Of a stretch of 64,000 bases of DNA, positions 23,046 to 35,000 are shown in pieces (position 1 is the stretch's first letter; every line of letters begins with the position of its first letter). Both the position numbers and the translations under genes were made by a program. The DNA comes from Cryptomeria japonica (taxonomy: Eukaryota > Streptophyta > Pinopsida > Cupressales > Cupressaceae), in contig NC_081409.1 in NCBI RefSeq assembly GCF_030272615.1, forward strand, positions 206,815,190-206,879,189, written 5' to 3'. The notes beneath the pieces are model-generated. The model had not been told where the DNA came from. It did no database searches and saw only the letters and a list, made by a program, of their open reading frames with translations.

Positions 23046-24830
23046 CTATGCTAATGATGATAATATACCTGATTGGTGCATTAGGGCCCCGAAGTTGTGG
23101 CTCTACGTCTAGTTGATATGGAATATAAATAGGCCACAATAAGATTTAAAAAGAATTAAAAGAAAGGAATCAGTCAAGTTGGAATCTAATTGTAAATGTA
23201 GTTTAGGACTATGAAATAATCATAATTATATGACTACAAGCTAATATAATTATAATATTTTCTCAGAGTGTAGTAATGTAGCATTTTATCGAATAATTTG
23301 GTTGGATTGGGCATCCATAGGCTCTACTCCAGTGTGTTTTATCTTGGTCTCAAGTTACAGTCACACAACTTTATCCTTTAACTATTATAATTGTAATCTA
23401 ATAACTTGAATTTAAAATAGCAATGAAATTTATCATTGGGAGTGTAGGCAATTCCTTTATACCTCTCAAAGATGCTACCAAAACACATGAGAGGAGTGTT
23501 GGTGTGGGCGGTCTATCTGCCAAGCTCACAAACTATGGAACTATTAGAATCCATGATTAAAGATAACATCTCTCCCTTGCTCTAGGGTTTTTCCCCATTG
23601 TTATACTAAACTCAGGGATTTTGTAGCTTCCTGAGATGCCGAATAGTTTGAATGAAACACAAGTCCCTAAAAAAGGCCAAAGTTCTGTTGCAGAGGGCCT
23701 GCTGCATTCTAAACACTTAAGAGGAGCTAAGGGTCATGATGGAACCAAAGAAAACATAAAAAATGGTGAATCGTCCCTTGTGCAATATTATGTGTAGAAA
23801 ACACAAGCCATTGCTCTGTTCCAACAGCTCATGAGCATCAATGCTACTGCTTTATATGCTCTAGTGGTATTTCACACCAGTAGATTCCAGACCAATGCCT
23901 CTCTTATGCTTGTTGTTATTACAGGGACCCAGACTAACTCTTCTCCCCATGCTCTGTGACTTTTGCTGGCACGACTTTGTGCCTACCAAGAAGCTCCAAA
24001 GTCATCAAATTTCTTTCATTGCACTAAAAAAATCTGTTGCAAATAAGCAGATTTGAAGTATATTATACAATATTTTTGGGTGGTGGTAAAGGTTGACAAA
24101 AAGAACTACATACAAACCCAATCAAATCAGCTAGCCAAACAGCTCACACTCATGTTAGGGTTTTTTCATTGTTATGGTAGATTGCTCTAAATTTTGTTGC
24201 CACTGCACAGGTAAGTGGACTGTATTGATGCATATAATGTGGCTATTTGTTTGCAGATTGGGATAATATGAAAGAGTATACAGCAAAGTATAAGGTAATT
24301 TCTTATCATCCAAAAGCTATTTGCTGGCGTGAGACAATTTTCCGCACTCAAAAGCCTACATAAGAAACCTATCAGCTAAATATATTTTTTCGTATCACAA
24401 AGAAAAAAGAATCACAACATGCTGAGCACAATTAGATGTTAGGAATTGGATAAAGTAAAGTCTAGATATGCATGATTAGTTAACGCAAAGCATGCTAAAT
24501 AAGGAGGAGAATCAGGATGTGAAGAATCAATGCCATGCTTGCAAAAACCTTGTTTAACATAAGGGCCCAACAATTATGGAAAACAAGAAAACAAATTAAG
24601 AATGAAAAGACTATTCAACTCGCCAAATTGAAGAACTATTCCATATGAATAGTCGGACTCAAACAATCAGATGAAATAAATCCAAAATCCTACAAATCAC
24701 ACTGACCAAGGCAAAACTCATTCTCAACCATGCTTTCAATCAGAGCATCCGTTTTGTAACAGTTTGGGCATTAAATTCTAGCAAAAATAATAATGCCACC
24801 TAAAGATGAAAATATATTACTGCTACATAT
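23046..24830. other. Presumed ITPase intron 6 sequence, no gene recognised
   Basis: AT-rich sequence without convincing coding signal. The conserved ITPase C-terminal motifs (FGWDP, then SHR) were looked for on the minus strand and not found. A short plus-strand segment near 24257-24300 has splice-like edges but no recognised family. Confidence 0.5.
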
Positions 24831-24965
24831 TGTTGGGACATGGACCAGCTAGGACTCGAACCTAGGACCTTCCATATGCTGCTGGAGTGCTCTACCACTG
24901 AGCTACTGGCCCCTCTTGGACCAGTCCATCGTCGGTCCGGGTATGGCTTATTTCCAACACCAACA
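24831..24965 (-). repeat. TRIM 3' LTR
   Basis: 135 bp, TG...CA, with the tRNA-like segment at 24842-24912. An inverted pair GGACC/GGTCC flanks GACGATGGACT upstream of the tRNA-like part. Confidence 0.92.
24842..24912 (-). ncRNA. tRNA-like cloverleaf in the TRIM 3' LTR
   Basis: On the minus strand GGGCCAG pairs with CTGGTCC (seven pairs, one G-U) as acceptor stem. The D arm is GCTC/GAGC around AGTGGTA, and the T arm is CTAGG/CCTAG around TTCGAGT. The A box TAGCTCAGTGG lies at 24895-24905 and the B box GGTTCGAGTCC at 24852-24862. The anticodon arm is weaker (TCCA/TGGA, eight-base loop), so a working tRNA is unlikely. A pol III promoter is plausible. Confidence 0.8.
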
Positions 24966-24974
24966 CCCCCCCTT
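24966..24974 (-). promoter_or_regulatory. TRIM polypurine tract
   Basis: Minus-strand AAGGGGGGG abuts the 3' LTR, the expected site for plus-strand priming. Confidence 0.8.
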
Positions 24975-25016
24975 AAGCCACACCTCTTGTGTGTTTGGGG
25001 CTCCTAGCCTGGACTT

Positions 25017-25029
25017 GGCTCTGATACCA
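25017..25029 (-). promoter_or_regulatory. TRIM primer binding site, initiator-Met tRNA
   Basis: Minus-strand TGGTATCAGAGCC begins at the first base after the 5' LTR and fully matches the complement of the plant initiator-Met tRNA 3' end. Confidence 0.9.
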
Positions 25030-25164
25030 TGTTGAGACATGGACCAGCTAGGACTCGAACCTAGGACCTTCCATACACTGCTGGAGTGCTCTACCACTGA
25101 GCTACTGGCCCCTCTTGGACCAGTCCATCGTCGGTCCGGGTGTGGCTTATTTCCAACACCAACA
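25030..25164 (-). repeat. TRIM 5' LTR
   Basis: 135 bp, TG...CA, same layout as the other LTR. The four differences are transitions, two of them in the anticodon-loop part of the tRNA-like segment. Confidence 0.92.
25041..25111 (-). ncRNA. tRNA-like cloverleaf in the TRIM 5' LTR
   Basis: Same acceptor, D and T arms as the other copy. A box at 25094-25104, B box at 25051-25061. In this LTR a pol III transcript starting near the A box would run into the PBS region, so it could serve as template. This is inference. Confidence 0.8.
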
Positions 25165-25971
25165 CATATAAATGAACAGATCACCACCAATCTAAATTAT
25201 GAATTTCGGGTTATCTAGAGGAAAGTAATAAAATACATGAGCACATCATAGGAGGGCTCCTTTGAATACAGAACCAAATGTATCTGAAAAGCATATCAGA
25301 TGCTACTACAGAAGCTTTGAAGTAGTAATAATTTCAAATTAAGAAACCAACCCCCACAGAATCTCAAACATCAATCTCCACATGCTATGAGGGAAAGAGA
25401 ATGCAAATCAAAAGATTTCATGTGTTCTACACCCAACATTGAATGAGCAATATTTACGGGATATGGTTCTTTCAAGAAACATGCACATTATATCAGATAT
25501 AGTTAATACGAATAATTGCAGGGTCGCAGTATATAATGTTACACCTGGATGCAATATGTCAAGTTCACAGGAAGCACTAAAATAGAAATCAACAAACTTT
25601 ACTTATCAATGGATCCTTCATCTACCACTTTGAAACAGAGATGCCATGAAGATGTGGAATCTCTTCTACATTTCACAAATAACTAAAATGATGTGGAGTA
25701 GCCTCACATCATGTGAGAAGATTAAGCAATATTATTGTACTAAAAATGACTTATGAAACTGAACTTAGTGCCAAGAATGCAATTGATAATGAGCTGAAAT
25801 TTTCATACTCAGAAATCCATTCGTTGACAGAAAATTTGGATGTTTTTGACACAGATTGGAATAACTAGTAACACAATGAAAAAACTACTACACGGCAAAT
25901 GCAGTTTAGATGAAAAAATTTATTCCACAATTTTAATAACTATTGGAGCATAAGCTAACTGCTAAACGTAC
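25165..25971. other. Presumed ITPase intron 6, exon-proximal part
   Basis: From the exon 6 donor (GT at 25971-25970) to the TRIM. AT-rich, no coding signal or repeat recognised. Confidence 0.55.
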
Positions 25972-26084
25972 CTCAGTTTTTCCAACAAAACTTAAAGGTT
26001 CAGAATCAGGCCCAAGTGATAAAGAAAAAATGCACAAAGCATAAGCAGATTTGTCTTCATATGCATGGAGCAAATTGTTCAACC
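25972..26084 (-). CDS. ITPase exon 6
   Basis: 113 nt between TTGCAG and GTACGT. Encodes [18 protein letters not shown] and onward to SFVGKTE, ending in phase 0. The conserved EDKSAYALC part is intact. Confidence 0.92.
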
Positions 26085-29000
26085 CTGCAACTAAAAACGT
26101 TCAGAAACTCTGCAACATGACAACTGCTAAAGTTATGTGTTTAAAGTGTGATAAGAGAGTTATGGATTTGGTAATTAAGGATAAAAAATGAACATGACCA
26201 CAATCTAATTGCAGCCTCGATTACCTTCATGACCAATCTTCTCAAGAAACCACTTTCTGCATTCAGTGACACAATCATGTAAGTTTGTCTTCTACTTCAC
26301 ACCTTTGAAGTATTAAATAAAAGTACAAATGATAATGTAATTCAGAGAAAATCAGACAGAAAGTTTCTGAGGGATTAAAAAGGAACTGCAGTTAAAACCA
26401 CAATTTATAGTATTCAACTATTGAAATCAAACCCTTGGAATATTAAATATGATTTGTCTACAAACAAAGTTCCTGAATCATGTTCAAAGAATGTACATAA
26501 AGCATGGTAGGATATCCATATGAGTTATAAAATAAAATAGAGAGACAAATAGAAGGAGGTTTACATCTAATAACGGTAATACAAACTACTCAAATCCAGC
26601 ATAATCAGTTGGAAATCTATGTTTTGATTTTATACATTATCTTACAGCCAGTATAGGTGTTGAAACTTGTATGGCGATTAAAGAACTTACATGTAAGGCC
26701 CTGTAAGACAAAATGACTATGTTGTCAAATAGAAAGAGATATTACCGATTGAGCCCAGAAATCAGAGTACACAAATAAATCCAATCTTATGTTTGAGTCA
26801 AATCAACCAAGGAACAAATAGAGTGATCTTACCTGGAATACCTTTCAGTGCATTGAAACAGAGGCATGTATCTTCAACGAGCACTGGTCCATTTACCTTT
26901 CATAAAGTCGAGCAAGATTTGTCAAGGCAACTTGTGCAATGCACGTACAAGTTAATTCAAAAAACATGACAAAAACATCTATAATTTTTCAGAACCTAAA
27001 AATCCAAGCACAAGAAATTATATATAATTACAGAAATCAAGGTTTCTGAGCTGTAATATGAAAACCAATAGAGCATCATGCACCACAACTTATTTATTGT
27101 TTTAGTCATTAACAAAACTATTTTACTCACATAAAATAGTTGTAGATAATCTAAAATACAAAGAAATAGCAGACCGTAGATAATCTAAAATACAAAGAAA
27201 TAGCAGACCTGTCGTGATGCCAAGCGAGCTTTTTCCTTTGAAATGTTTTCAGGTTCACCCTGCAGTTCAGGCACTGTAAGTAAAATCAGTCAATGTAAAT
27301 CAGGTCACAATTTGTCTATCGATACTTCTCAAAGCCACATTAATAATAATAAACACGATCTGCAAAACGTGAATAAAATTGTATATAAATAGGTGGAAGA
27401 CCCAGAAAAATCAGTGTTAAAGCATTAGCTCCATCAGGTAAAAGAAGTGGATAGGTGTGTTACCGGAGCAAATACCTTAAAACTTATGTGCACAACTGCA
27501 GGTTAAGAAGAGTTATCTTTTCCAAAACATGCACACACAACGATACTCTGAACCTTGAAAGGAAACTAGAAAGGAAATGTTATTACGAAAGACTCTGGAG
27601 AGAGTTCATACATGGCATGACCAAAGTTTCATATTTGGTTGGCTTCCTAATTCAATATGTTTATCCATACCATTATGTTATAAACTTGGCATCATGACAT
27701 CAAATTTATCATAAAGCATAATTATTAACATTATATTAAGTACATAACAATAGTTTAATAACTTTTAGACTAAAGGAAAATTCACAATGTCTTATCAGAA
27801 ACAGAAAGCCAAACTTAGAGGTAATTAAAAAGTGTTGCACAAAATAAGTTGATGCCCTAAGAATAAATACCAAGAAAAATACAAGGAACTAATGAATCTT
27901 TCAAACTGAATTCGGAATAAAGAAACAATGGATCTGAAACTAAAGTACATTGAACTAGGTGATTCACATTGTCATGCTAGAATATGTGACAATGGCATTT
28001 AATGTCAAATGATGATATAGCCAAAAAACAATATGTATTGTTGTCAAAAGGTTGAAACTCCAAAAAAGTAGTATTGTTATTTTTTATTGAAGGTGAAAAA
28101 AGAGGTTTTTGAAAGGGCCTCCACCCTCTTACAAGCTATACCAACATAAATGACATAGAAGCAGCCAAGCTGTAGAAAAGAAACAGCAACCCCGAGCAAA
28201 GGGGAGATGGGAGAACACAAACCAAGAGGGTAACAAAAAAGAATACTAAAAGGAACAAGCAGCATGAAACAGCACAGAAACTCACAGAGACTGAAGTTGA
28301 TTAAGTGCTACAGCTTCATTATTTTCAATTGTAGTGCTGCTCAGTTTAGGAAACAATCGTGATGCTCAAAAATAAATTGCTTCTAACTTGAGTGGCAAGA
28401 CTGCACCCATGGCATACAAGGGCCCTTTCATGAACACATTATCCAAGCAAAAAACTCAGTCTTCATCCTCACAAGGTTACTATGACTATCTGATTAAATA
28501 AGGACAATAGGGCACCATTTTTTGAGAGTATCTTTAGAAAAGAAGAAAACATCAATACTGTGAATGCAAGGAGAAAGACCATAAACCAAATTGAAGACAT
28601 ACAACTCTGTAAAACATTTGTATGAGTAGCAATGAGAGCTTCATCATCATTCACCCAGTAATGTTCTAACTTCTAACTCATTTGCTCATTTTCACAACAG
28701 TGAATATGACATGAAACTAACGTTAAGAACAAATCTACAACCAATGAGAATGTAAACATCAAATAAATGTGTCATTCCAGTTAGGGAGAAAAGACATTGA
28801 AATGTAAACAAACTACACTTGAGCAAAGGTGTTGAGTTCCAAGCATTCTAAAATAAGTGGCGAAGACTATGGAGTTTAGTCATGGGGTTTAGACAGGGTA
28901 GAAAACTGTTCAAAGAAAATCTTAGAGACAACTGATGCACCTTTTATTGATAGCCATACTGCTCAATGAATGAAACATGGTACAATGTCACACTTACAAA

Positions 29001-32000
29001 ACAATAAACCCAAACTTCTTTACCAATGATGCAATGTAGCACCATTGCACCCTCTATAGACAACCACGATGTACAGTGGCAAAATTTTGTGCCTTACCAG
29101 ACTTGGTGATTTTGAGACCTTAAAATTATAAAATGTGTATGCATATATGATCTTCAAGTGATTATTCTTTTGAGGGGAAGCAAGATTATGATTTATGAAA
29201 TCTTTTATTGAAACAAACTACAATCATGTAGACAATGCATCATTGAATCAGGCCAGATTTTACCTCTGTTGAGATGTCCTTAAGTTCAGTCACTACTTGC
29301 CTCTTAGTAGCGAGCTCTAAATAAAAAATTTAACAATCAAGGAAAGAAGCTATTAATATGATTGATTATGCTACTCAAGCAGAACTACCAGGATTATACT
29401 CTGAAGATTCCAGAAATAGACTCAATCAATGAAGGTATGAGCAAGCATGTCAAAGTTATTAAAAACAATTATTGAAAGCAAATTACATGTTGTGCTAATG
29501 AATGTTATAAAGGAATCTATCGATATTGTGTAAATCAAGAAGTTTGACAAATTAATGAAATCCAGAAATAAATACAATTCAAGGCTCAGAAGAAAAATAT
29601 TATGATAAAAACAAAGGAAAAATGATTTGATTCCCACCTATGGTCTCTAAAATGTGCACCCACCATACAGCTTATTGAAAGCCTATTTTCTACCATATCC
29701 CCTTTGTATCAATCTCTGCTTCTAACCATATGGCTTTAAAAGGATTCTAAGCACTCGATGACTACAATATAGCCTTTTTGTCCACTCAACTTCCTACATA
29801 CATTGTATGGTCTGGTGGTTGTTCTACTATACACTATCCAATTGAATTTTCTGCCATTCAACTTCTTACTGGAATATTTAGCACCATATAGTCTGTTGCA
29901 ACTTGCAACTGGCCCCTCTGTTCAAACTTCTTCAGACAGATAGTCCACTGAACTTCCTACATACATCGTATGGTCTGGTGATTGTTCTACTATACACTAT
30001 CCAATTGAATTTTCTGCCATACAACTTCTTACTGGAATATTTAGCAACTTGCAACTGGCCCCCCTGCTCAACCTTCTACAGACATATGCTAGTCTGCTAC
30101 AATACAGTCTGGTCATCCTTCCACCACACTACACTCCATTACTACCTTACAAAACAACTAATCCATTGTCATTGATTGCCTAAAACCCATTGTATGTCTC
30201 AAATAGAAGTACTATGCTCTCAAATGGAAGTAATATTTTATCCCAATGCACAGTTTTATGATAGTACAATCCAAGTTGCAGAGAATAGCACTTTGGAAAG
30301 TGAATATAACTGCCTAATCAATTCGTAGGAATTTATCACGTGCTACAGTTATCATTGAGTGCATTCACCATACATGGGCAACATCCTTCAAAAACCAACT
30401 AAGATCAACAATATAGAATTCTTGCCTACTAGTATGGGAGACAGGGACAGCTGCCAATATGAAATCTTCAAAAAAGGTTAAAGAAAGTACTTGGAGACAG
30501 CTATATATATAAGCCAATGGATATCTTTAAAGAATGTTAGATACTAAAATGCTTAAAAATTAAAATAAAACTAACATTTTAAAGTATTGAGATGGATTAA
30601 TCATATAGATATTTTAAATATCAACATCATCATAGAAAAAAAATATTTAAAACCATAATCACCTGGAGCTGGAGATGACAAAGAAACTAAGAGGCAAATC
30701 CCATCATTTTTAAAAGCATAGGATGGGGGACCTTGGAGATGACTATGTTTTCAATCAATTGATAAAACTTCAATGCATGTACACATCTTAAGCCTTATCA
30801 TTGTTTGGCTTCATATCCTTACATCTTTGGGATTTAATAAGGAAATTTGCACCACAAACAAAACTTGTGAACTTTAACAAAAAAACGGAAAATAATGTCT
30901 ATTACAGTGTCTGTTTAGTTCTTTTAACTTCATCTAAGGTCTCCTAATGTCTGGAGACGTCTCCATATAGGTCTATGTTGTGACGTTTTCACACATCACC
31001 CCATTGCAAATGAGGACCCCCACATTTTCCACTTTCTAGGTTAGTTGTCTTAGTTTAGTCTTCTGGTAGTGTCTCTGGCTATTAGCCTTTTACTTGAGGA
31101 GGTGCAGTGCCCCAAGTTGCCAGGAAATGAACAGGTCATGTCTTTCTCTTTAGGATGAAATGAGTGGGTTAGTCCTCAACACCTTGGAAATGAACGATAT
31201 ATGATGATCATTTCATTTGATCAACATCATCATCAGAGATAGAAATGTTGAGTGCAAGTATGGAGGTCAATCACAAGAATTGAGATGTTTGATGAATGCC
31301 AATCATGACGAGGCTTGGTTGATGATGATGGACCCTTGAAATGAGTAAGGTAAATGCCACAACCCATGAAATTGAACAAGAGAGGTCACTTCCTCTGACC
31401 CCTCAAAACTCCAACCTGCCTTTGCTTTCACTTCCAGTGAGTGCCTAAATCTCTGACCTGCAAGGAATCATTTCTAGGTACTGGTCCAAAGCCGGATCAA
31501 GGTGAGAAAGTCCTTACACTTGGCAAAATGAACATTGATTGAGGTGGGTGCTTAAAGTTTTGAGAGATAATTGAGGTGGGTGCTTAAAGTTTTGAGAGAT
31601 AATAATGTTTGAGATTGGTAAAATCAGCTGTTAGTGAGTGGAAAGATCTTGAACAAAGCTAATGGAGCAAGTAAACGGACATCTTTGAGTCACTGCCAGT
31701 GAGGGATGAAAACCTCGACCACTGCCAATGATGCCTCAAATCTCCTCCCAGGCTGATATCACTTCCAATTACCTACCCAAAGTCCATTCAGGTTGAGAGA
31801 TTCATGAATTCAGTAAGATCAGTGTTCCTTGAAGTCAATGCCTTAGAATTTTAAAGCTAATGATGTTTGAAATAGGTTGCATAGTGGTAAGTGGAAGCAT
31901 GTTGAAATGCTATGTGAGTAAGATGAACTCGCACTTTGATGTCACTTCCATTTCACCCATAAAAGTCTGACCTTCCTTATACCCAGCCAGTTGGAGCCAA

Positions 32001-35000
32001 AAGGTCTGAACCAAGAGCATGAACTTCCAGTTCAAGGTAAAATCCCTGACCACTGCTAGTGGGGTCCAAAAAGTCCAACCATGCTGAGTGAATTTGCTAT
32101 GACTATCCAAAACCCCCACCAAATATGAAAGAGGGAACAATTTTAAGAAGGTTGATCAAGTAAATGATCAAAGATGCTGATCAAGGGGATGCAAATGATA
32201 AAGGTTGGAAGTTGCTACTTCCACTTGAAGCCTAAAACCACGACCTGATTGCAGCACCGTCAGTGCACCCCTAAAGGTCTGACCTGCCTCATCCCACAGT
32301 CAATGCCCTACCAAAAGCCCGACCATTGTCAGTGCCCTATAAAAAGTCCGACCTACTCATGCTGACTGTCAGTGGGTGTCTAAAAGCCCGAAATTCTTCA
32401 GAAGTTACTTCCAAATCCATGAGTAATAGCAGCCCTTGAAATGAATCAGACCTTGAAATGTGAAAATCAGAAATTAAAAAAAGGGAATTATTTCAGATTC
32501 TAAGAATGACATTGTTTTCTTCTATATCTTGATCAAGGTTTGTTTGCTTTTCAGGTTATGAAAGCAAGGGAGGAGGAATTTCATCACTTGAGGGAGATAA
32601 GGACATGCAAGGGTTCAGCTCATAGTGTCCAAGCCCAAGGAAGTAGATACAAAGAAGACAGCAATGTGAAGATGAACAACATTCACACTTCAACATACTT
32701 AAGGCGAGGCTAGGGAGAGAAACTCAAGCTATGGAAAAACTTAGCAAAACGTGATGAGGATCAGCTCCAAGATGATGGCGAATCAAAGACAAGTGAGATA
32801 AGAGGCAAGGAGTAGTATGATCAATGCATTCACAGCAAGAAAGAAAGAACAAGCATAAAAATCACTAGGTCTACATCCAATGCAGCACTAAGGCAGAATT
32901 CCAAAACAAGAAGGTGAAGGGATTCAAGATCAAGGAGATAATTCCAAAAGAGTTAATCAAAGTTAGAAAGATTGATCCCCAAGGATGATGCAATTCGCAA
33001 ATATCTCCTACCTTCGTCTCATTCATGATTGAGCTTAGAAATGTTGAGTATCAAGAGATATGCATCAATCACCTACATTGTGATTAGTTACAAGGATCAA
33101 GCTGAGGTGGCGCCCAGTCATCGCCAATTCACCTTCACACATCATTCCAAGTCAAGGCATCCAAAGTCGATGCACCTGACTCATCCAGTGAGGCAGATAA
33201 CTACCACATGTGGACACAAAGTTCGATGTACCTACCTTCACCATCTATTGGTCAAACATTCAAGGGAGGGCATGTGTCCTATATTTTGTAATTTTATCAT
33301 TGGTCAAGCATTAAATGCTATGCAATGGGTGTACAAAACCGTAATTAGGGTTTCTATTTTGTAATCTTGGCCATTGATTATGAATCAATCTGAGCCATTC
33401 ATTGTAAAGAGTTATCTATATAAGGCTCAGTTTTCTCATTTGTAAAGGTTAATAGTTCAGCAATAGTTAATAGCAGATTAATAGTTGATAGTAGTTAGCA
33501 ATTAGAAGTAGAGTAGGAGGAGAAGGCAGAAATTGTTGCCAAACTTGTAAATAAACATCCTTTTCATTGGAGATATGGTGGAATGTGTTGTTTCTTCTAC
33601 ATAATTGCAGGGTTTCTTGTTGGATCCTCATGTTAGATGATGATAATTAGATGGATGGAAGATCTTTGTGCATGATTGATGGTGAAGCTCTTATTTTCAT
33701 ACTACTAGTATTTCATTGATTGTGAAGTATCTTGCCTAGTCAACTGAACTCATTTATCCAACCTAGTTTGAGTAAAAATTCATAGAAGTAGAAGATAGTT
33801 TGAGTAAAAATTCATATCAGATATGTGTCGCACCCAGATCCCTATTAAACTACCAAGATGTTTTTGATAATTGGACCATAATCTGTGGCATTTCTTTTCA
33901 ATATCTAGTTTATCTCGCTGCCCTTTCACGCACTATCAAATGTCTTCTGATGGGTATTAAAATCCGTTATTAGATGAGGTCATGAGGATTTACAGATTGA
34001 TGCAACCACTGACTTATAAATTGTAGACTAACAACTATTAATATTTACCTCAGATTTCCAACTGGTTTAAAACATATATTTATCATCCATGCTTTGTTGT
34101 TTAACAGCTTAGATAAACAAACCCAGAAACATCCAGACTCGATAATATTGATTGTGAATTTATGTGGAAGACAGTTTAGTTTTATCTGTATTACAATCCA
34201 CCGTTTATAATCCTGCAGTGTGCTTCAGAGGTGTCAATATTTAGGTAGCTATCACTACCCTTTTTACAGTCTAATCTATGTCCATACTAGTTATTTACTA
34301 GAAACCCAAAATGTTGGATTGTCCAGTGATTTAAGTGGCATGAAATCTAATACTGAAGTATGTTGTCCATGAAAGTACTCTACTTCTTTTAGGGACAGGC
34401 TGCAGTGTGCGTCAGGGGTGTCAGTATTTCGGTAGCTATCACTACCCTTTTTATGGTCTTAGCTCTCTTCATCCTAATTATTTTCTAGAATCTCAAATTG
34501 TTGGTTTGTCCAATGATTTGAGTGGCATGAAATCTAATTCTGAAAAATGTTATCCATCAGAGTACTATATTTCTTTTGGGCACAATCTGCAGCGTGCTTC
34601 AGGGATTTCAATATTTAGGTAGCTCCTACCACTACTTTTAGACAGTCTTAGCTCTATTAGTACTAGTATATTTACTAGAAACTCAAATTGTTGTAGTGAT
34701 TTGAATGGCGTGCAATGTAATCGTAAAGAACGTTATCCATGAATGTACTCTATTTCTTCTGGGTACAGTCTGCAGCGTGCCTCAGGGCTGTTGATATTTC
34801 AGTACTTATGACTACCCTATTGTTGGGTTGTCCCGTGATTTAAGCGGCGCGCAATCGATTTAATAATTCTTGTAAAGGCATTTACCACGACTAATGCTCG
34901 AGTATTCCTAATGCATTGTTTCAAAACACGTGTAATTCAAATCGTTGGAATAAAATCCGCTCTAACATGTGGATGCCATTTTTCTGTTATCTTACAATAT

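Larger units (their letters stand above)
24831..25164 (-). mobile_element. Complete TRIM retrotransposon with tRNA-like LTRs
   Basis: A 334-bp element has two 135-bp LTRs (24831-24965 and 25030-25164) around a 64-bp interior, flanked by a perfect TSD, CATAT (24826-24830 and 25165-25169). Read on the minus strand, each LTR starts TGTTGGTGTTGG and ends CAACA. The interior starts directly with TGGTATCAGAGCC (initiator-Met PBS) and ends with AAGGGGGGG (polypurine tract) against the 3' LTR. The LTRs differ at four positions, all transitions (97% identity). There is no coding capacity. Each LTR contains a 71-nt tRNA-like cloverleaf. It sits about 0.8 kb beyond ITPase exon 6 in the presumed intron 6. 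Confidence 0.92.

Noticed and set aside
24257-24300. Plus-strand exon candidate beginning after GTTTGCAG and ending before GTAATTTC
   Set aside because: Splice-like edges and an open translation (DWDNMKEYTAKYK) but no recognised family and no neighbouring exons. Too short to support.
24301-24345. Minus-strand K-I-V and F-G residues near 24310-24345 as a possible ITPase exon 7
   Set aside because: The surrounding sequence does not match the family, a stop follows FG directly, and no acceptor with the right phase is present.
24842-25111. Two functional nuclear tRNA genes in tandem
   Set aside because: The arms and A/B boxes are present, but the anticodon arm is irregular with an eight-base loop, and both copies lie inside LTRs with PBS, PPT and TSD. 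They are parts of a TRIM.
24948-25190. 80-codon ORF over the TRIM
   Set aside because: Translation of LTR and tRNA-like sequence; non-coding.
34267-34275. Right end and TSD (GTCTA) for the LTR starting at 30976
   Set aside because: TTTTTACA|GTCTA fits a TSD, but the point lies within a minisatellite unit whose similarity to the next unit continues across it, so it is not an insertion border.
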